From: Neobacillus driksii
Lineage (GTDB): Bacteria > Bacillota > Bacilli > Bacillales > Cytobacillaceae
Assembly (NCBI RefSeq): GCF_013409995.1
Contig: NZ_JACCBX010000004.1
Coordinates: 124,001 to 188,000 of the forward strand
Direction: 5' to 3'
Length of the DNA: 64,000 bases
Each line of letters starts with the position of its first letter. Position 1 is the stretch's first letter. The notes beneath the pieces were generated by a model. The model made no database searches, was not told the DNA's origin, and saw only the letters and a list, made by a program, of their open reading frames with translations. Below, in pieces: positions 63,942-64,000 of this stretch. Made by a program: the position numbers and the translations under genes.

Positions 63942-64000
63942 ATGCTACGTCTCCTTTCAAACACAAGCAAACTTTCTACTGTTATGTTTCTCTTTTAGCC

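Overview
The window is a stretch of Bacillaceae chromosome (Bacillus sensu lato, possibly Neobacillus or a close relative; the species cannot be fixed from sequence alone). It is AT-rich, uses strong AGGAGG-type ribosome sites with many TTG and GTG starts, carries endospore genes (gerR, ylbJ, ylbD, ylaJ), and follows in reverse the gene order I recall for the ylb-cta-pyc-yla-ykt-pdh-yku segment of Bacillus subtilis. No rRNA, tRNA, CRISPR array, prophage or transposase gene was seen.

Layout: 1-18 kb is the ylb cluster: partial bshC, panE, gerR, rpmF, tmcAL, the Lon-like protease ylbL, patatin ylbK, coaD, rsmD, ricF (ylbF), spore gene ylbD, CAP protein ylbC and CBS protein ylbB. 18-31 kb is respiration and anaplerosis: a DUF420 protein and ctaG, the caa3 oxidase genes ctaBCDEF with divergent ctaA, then pycA and ftsW. 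31-41 kb is the yla/ykt group: ylaN, ylaL, phoH, ylaJ, ylaI, ylaH, typA, ylaF, suhB, yktB and yktA. 42-50 kb holds speA, the dual-function small RNA SR1 with its SR1P peptide, and pdhABCD. 50-57 kb holds ykyA, def, ykrA, rpoY-rnjA and ktrC. 57-64 kb holds the thiol-redox pair ykuV/ykuU, the acetylase-pathway lysine genes dapH-dapL, ccpC, a drug-efflux-type MFS protein, the c-di-AMP receptor gene darB (ykuL) and ykuJ.

How the genes connect: pycA, pdhABCD, ccpC, SR1 and the cta genes together cover the pyruvate node and the feed of carbon into respiration. The control sites fit this: SR1 has a CcpN-like box over its -10 and a cre-like box just after its start. The ctaA-ctaB gap holds ResD-like direct repeats and a perfect inverted repeat. 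The pdhA and speA promoters each carry a perfect palindrome at the -10/spacer.

Most genes are conserved housekeeping genes. The less explained items are: a structured, terminator-ended RNA candidate between rsmD and a DUF7147 gene (10605-10780); a self-contained unit for a 23-residue cationic peptide (52854-53025); two MITE-like elements sharing GGCTGTGTTAA ends (40611-40851 and 57605-57906); an exact 125-bp tandem palindromic repeat after rnjA; a probable CTG start in ylbC; and a crotonase-fold protein that appears to lack both catalytic glutamates. Functions were assigned by recognising families from memory and from motifs; no database search was run.
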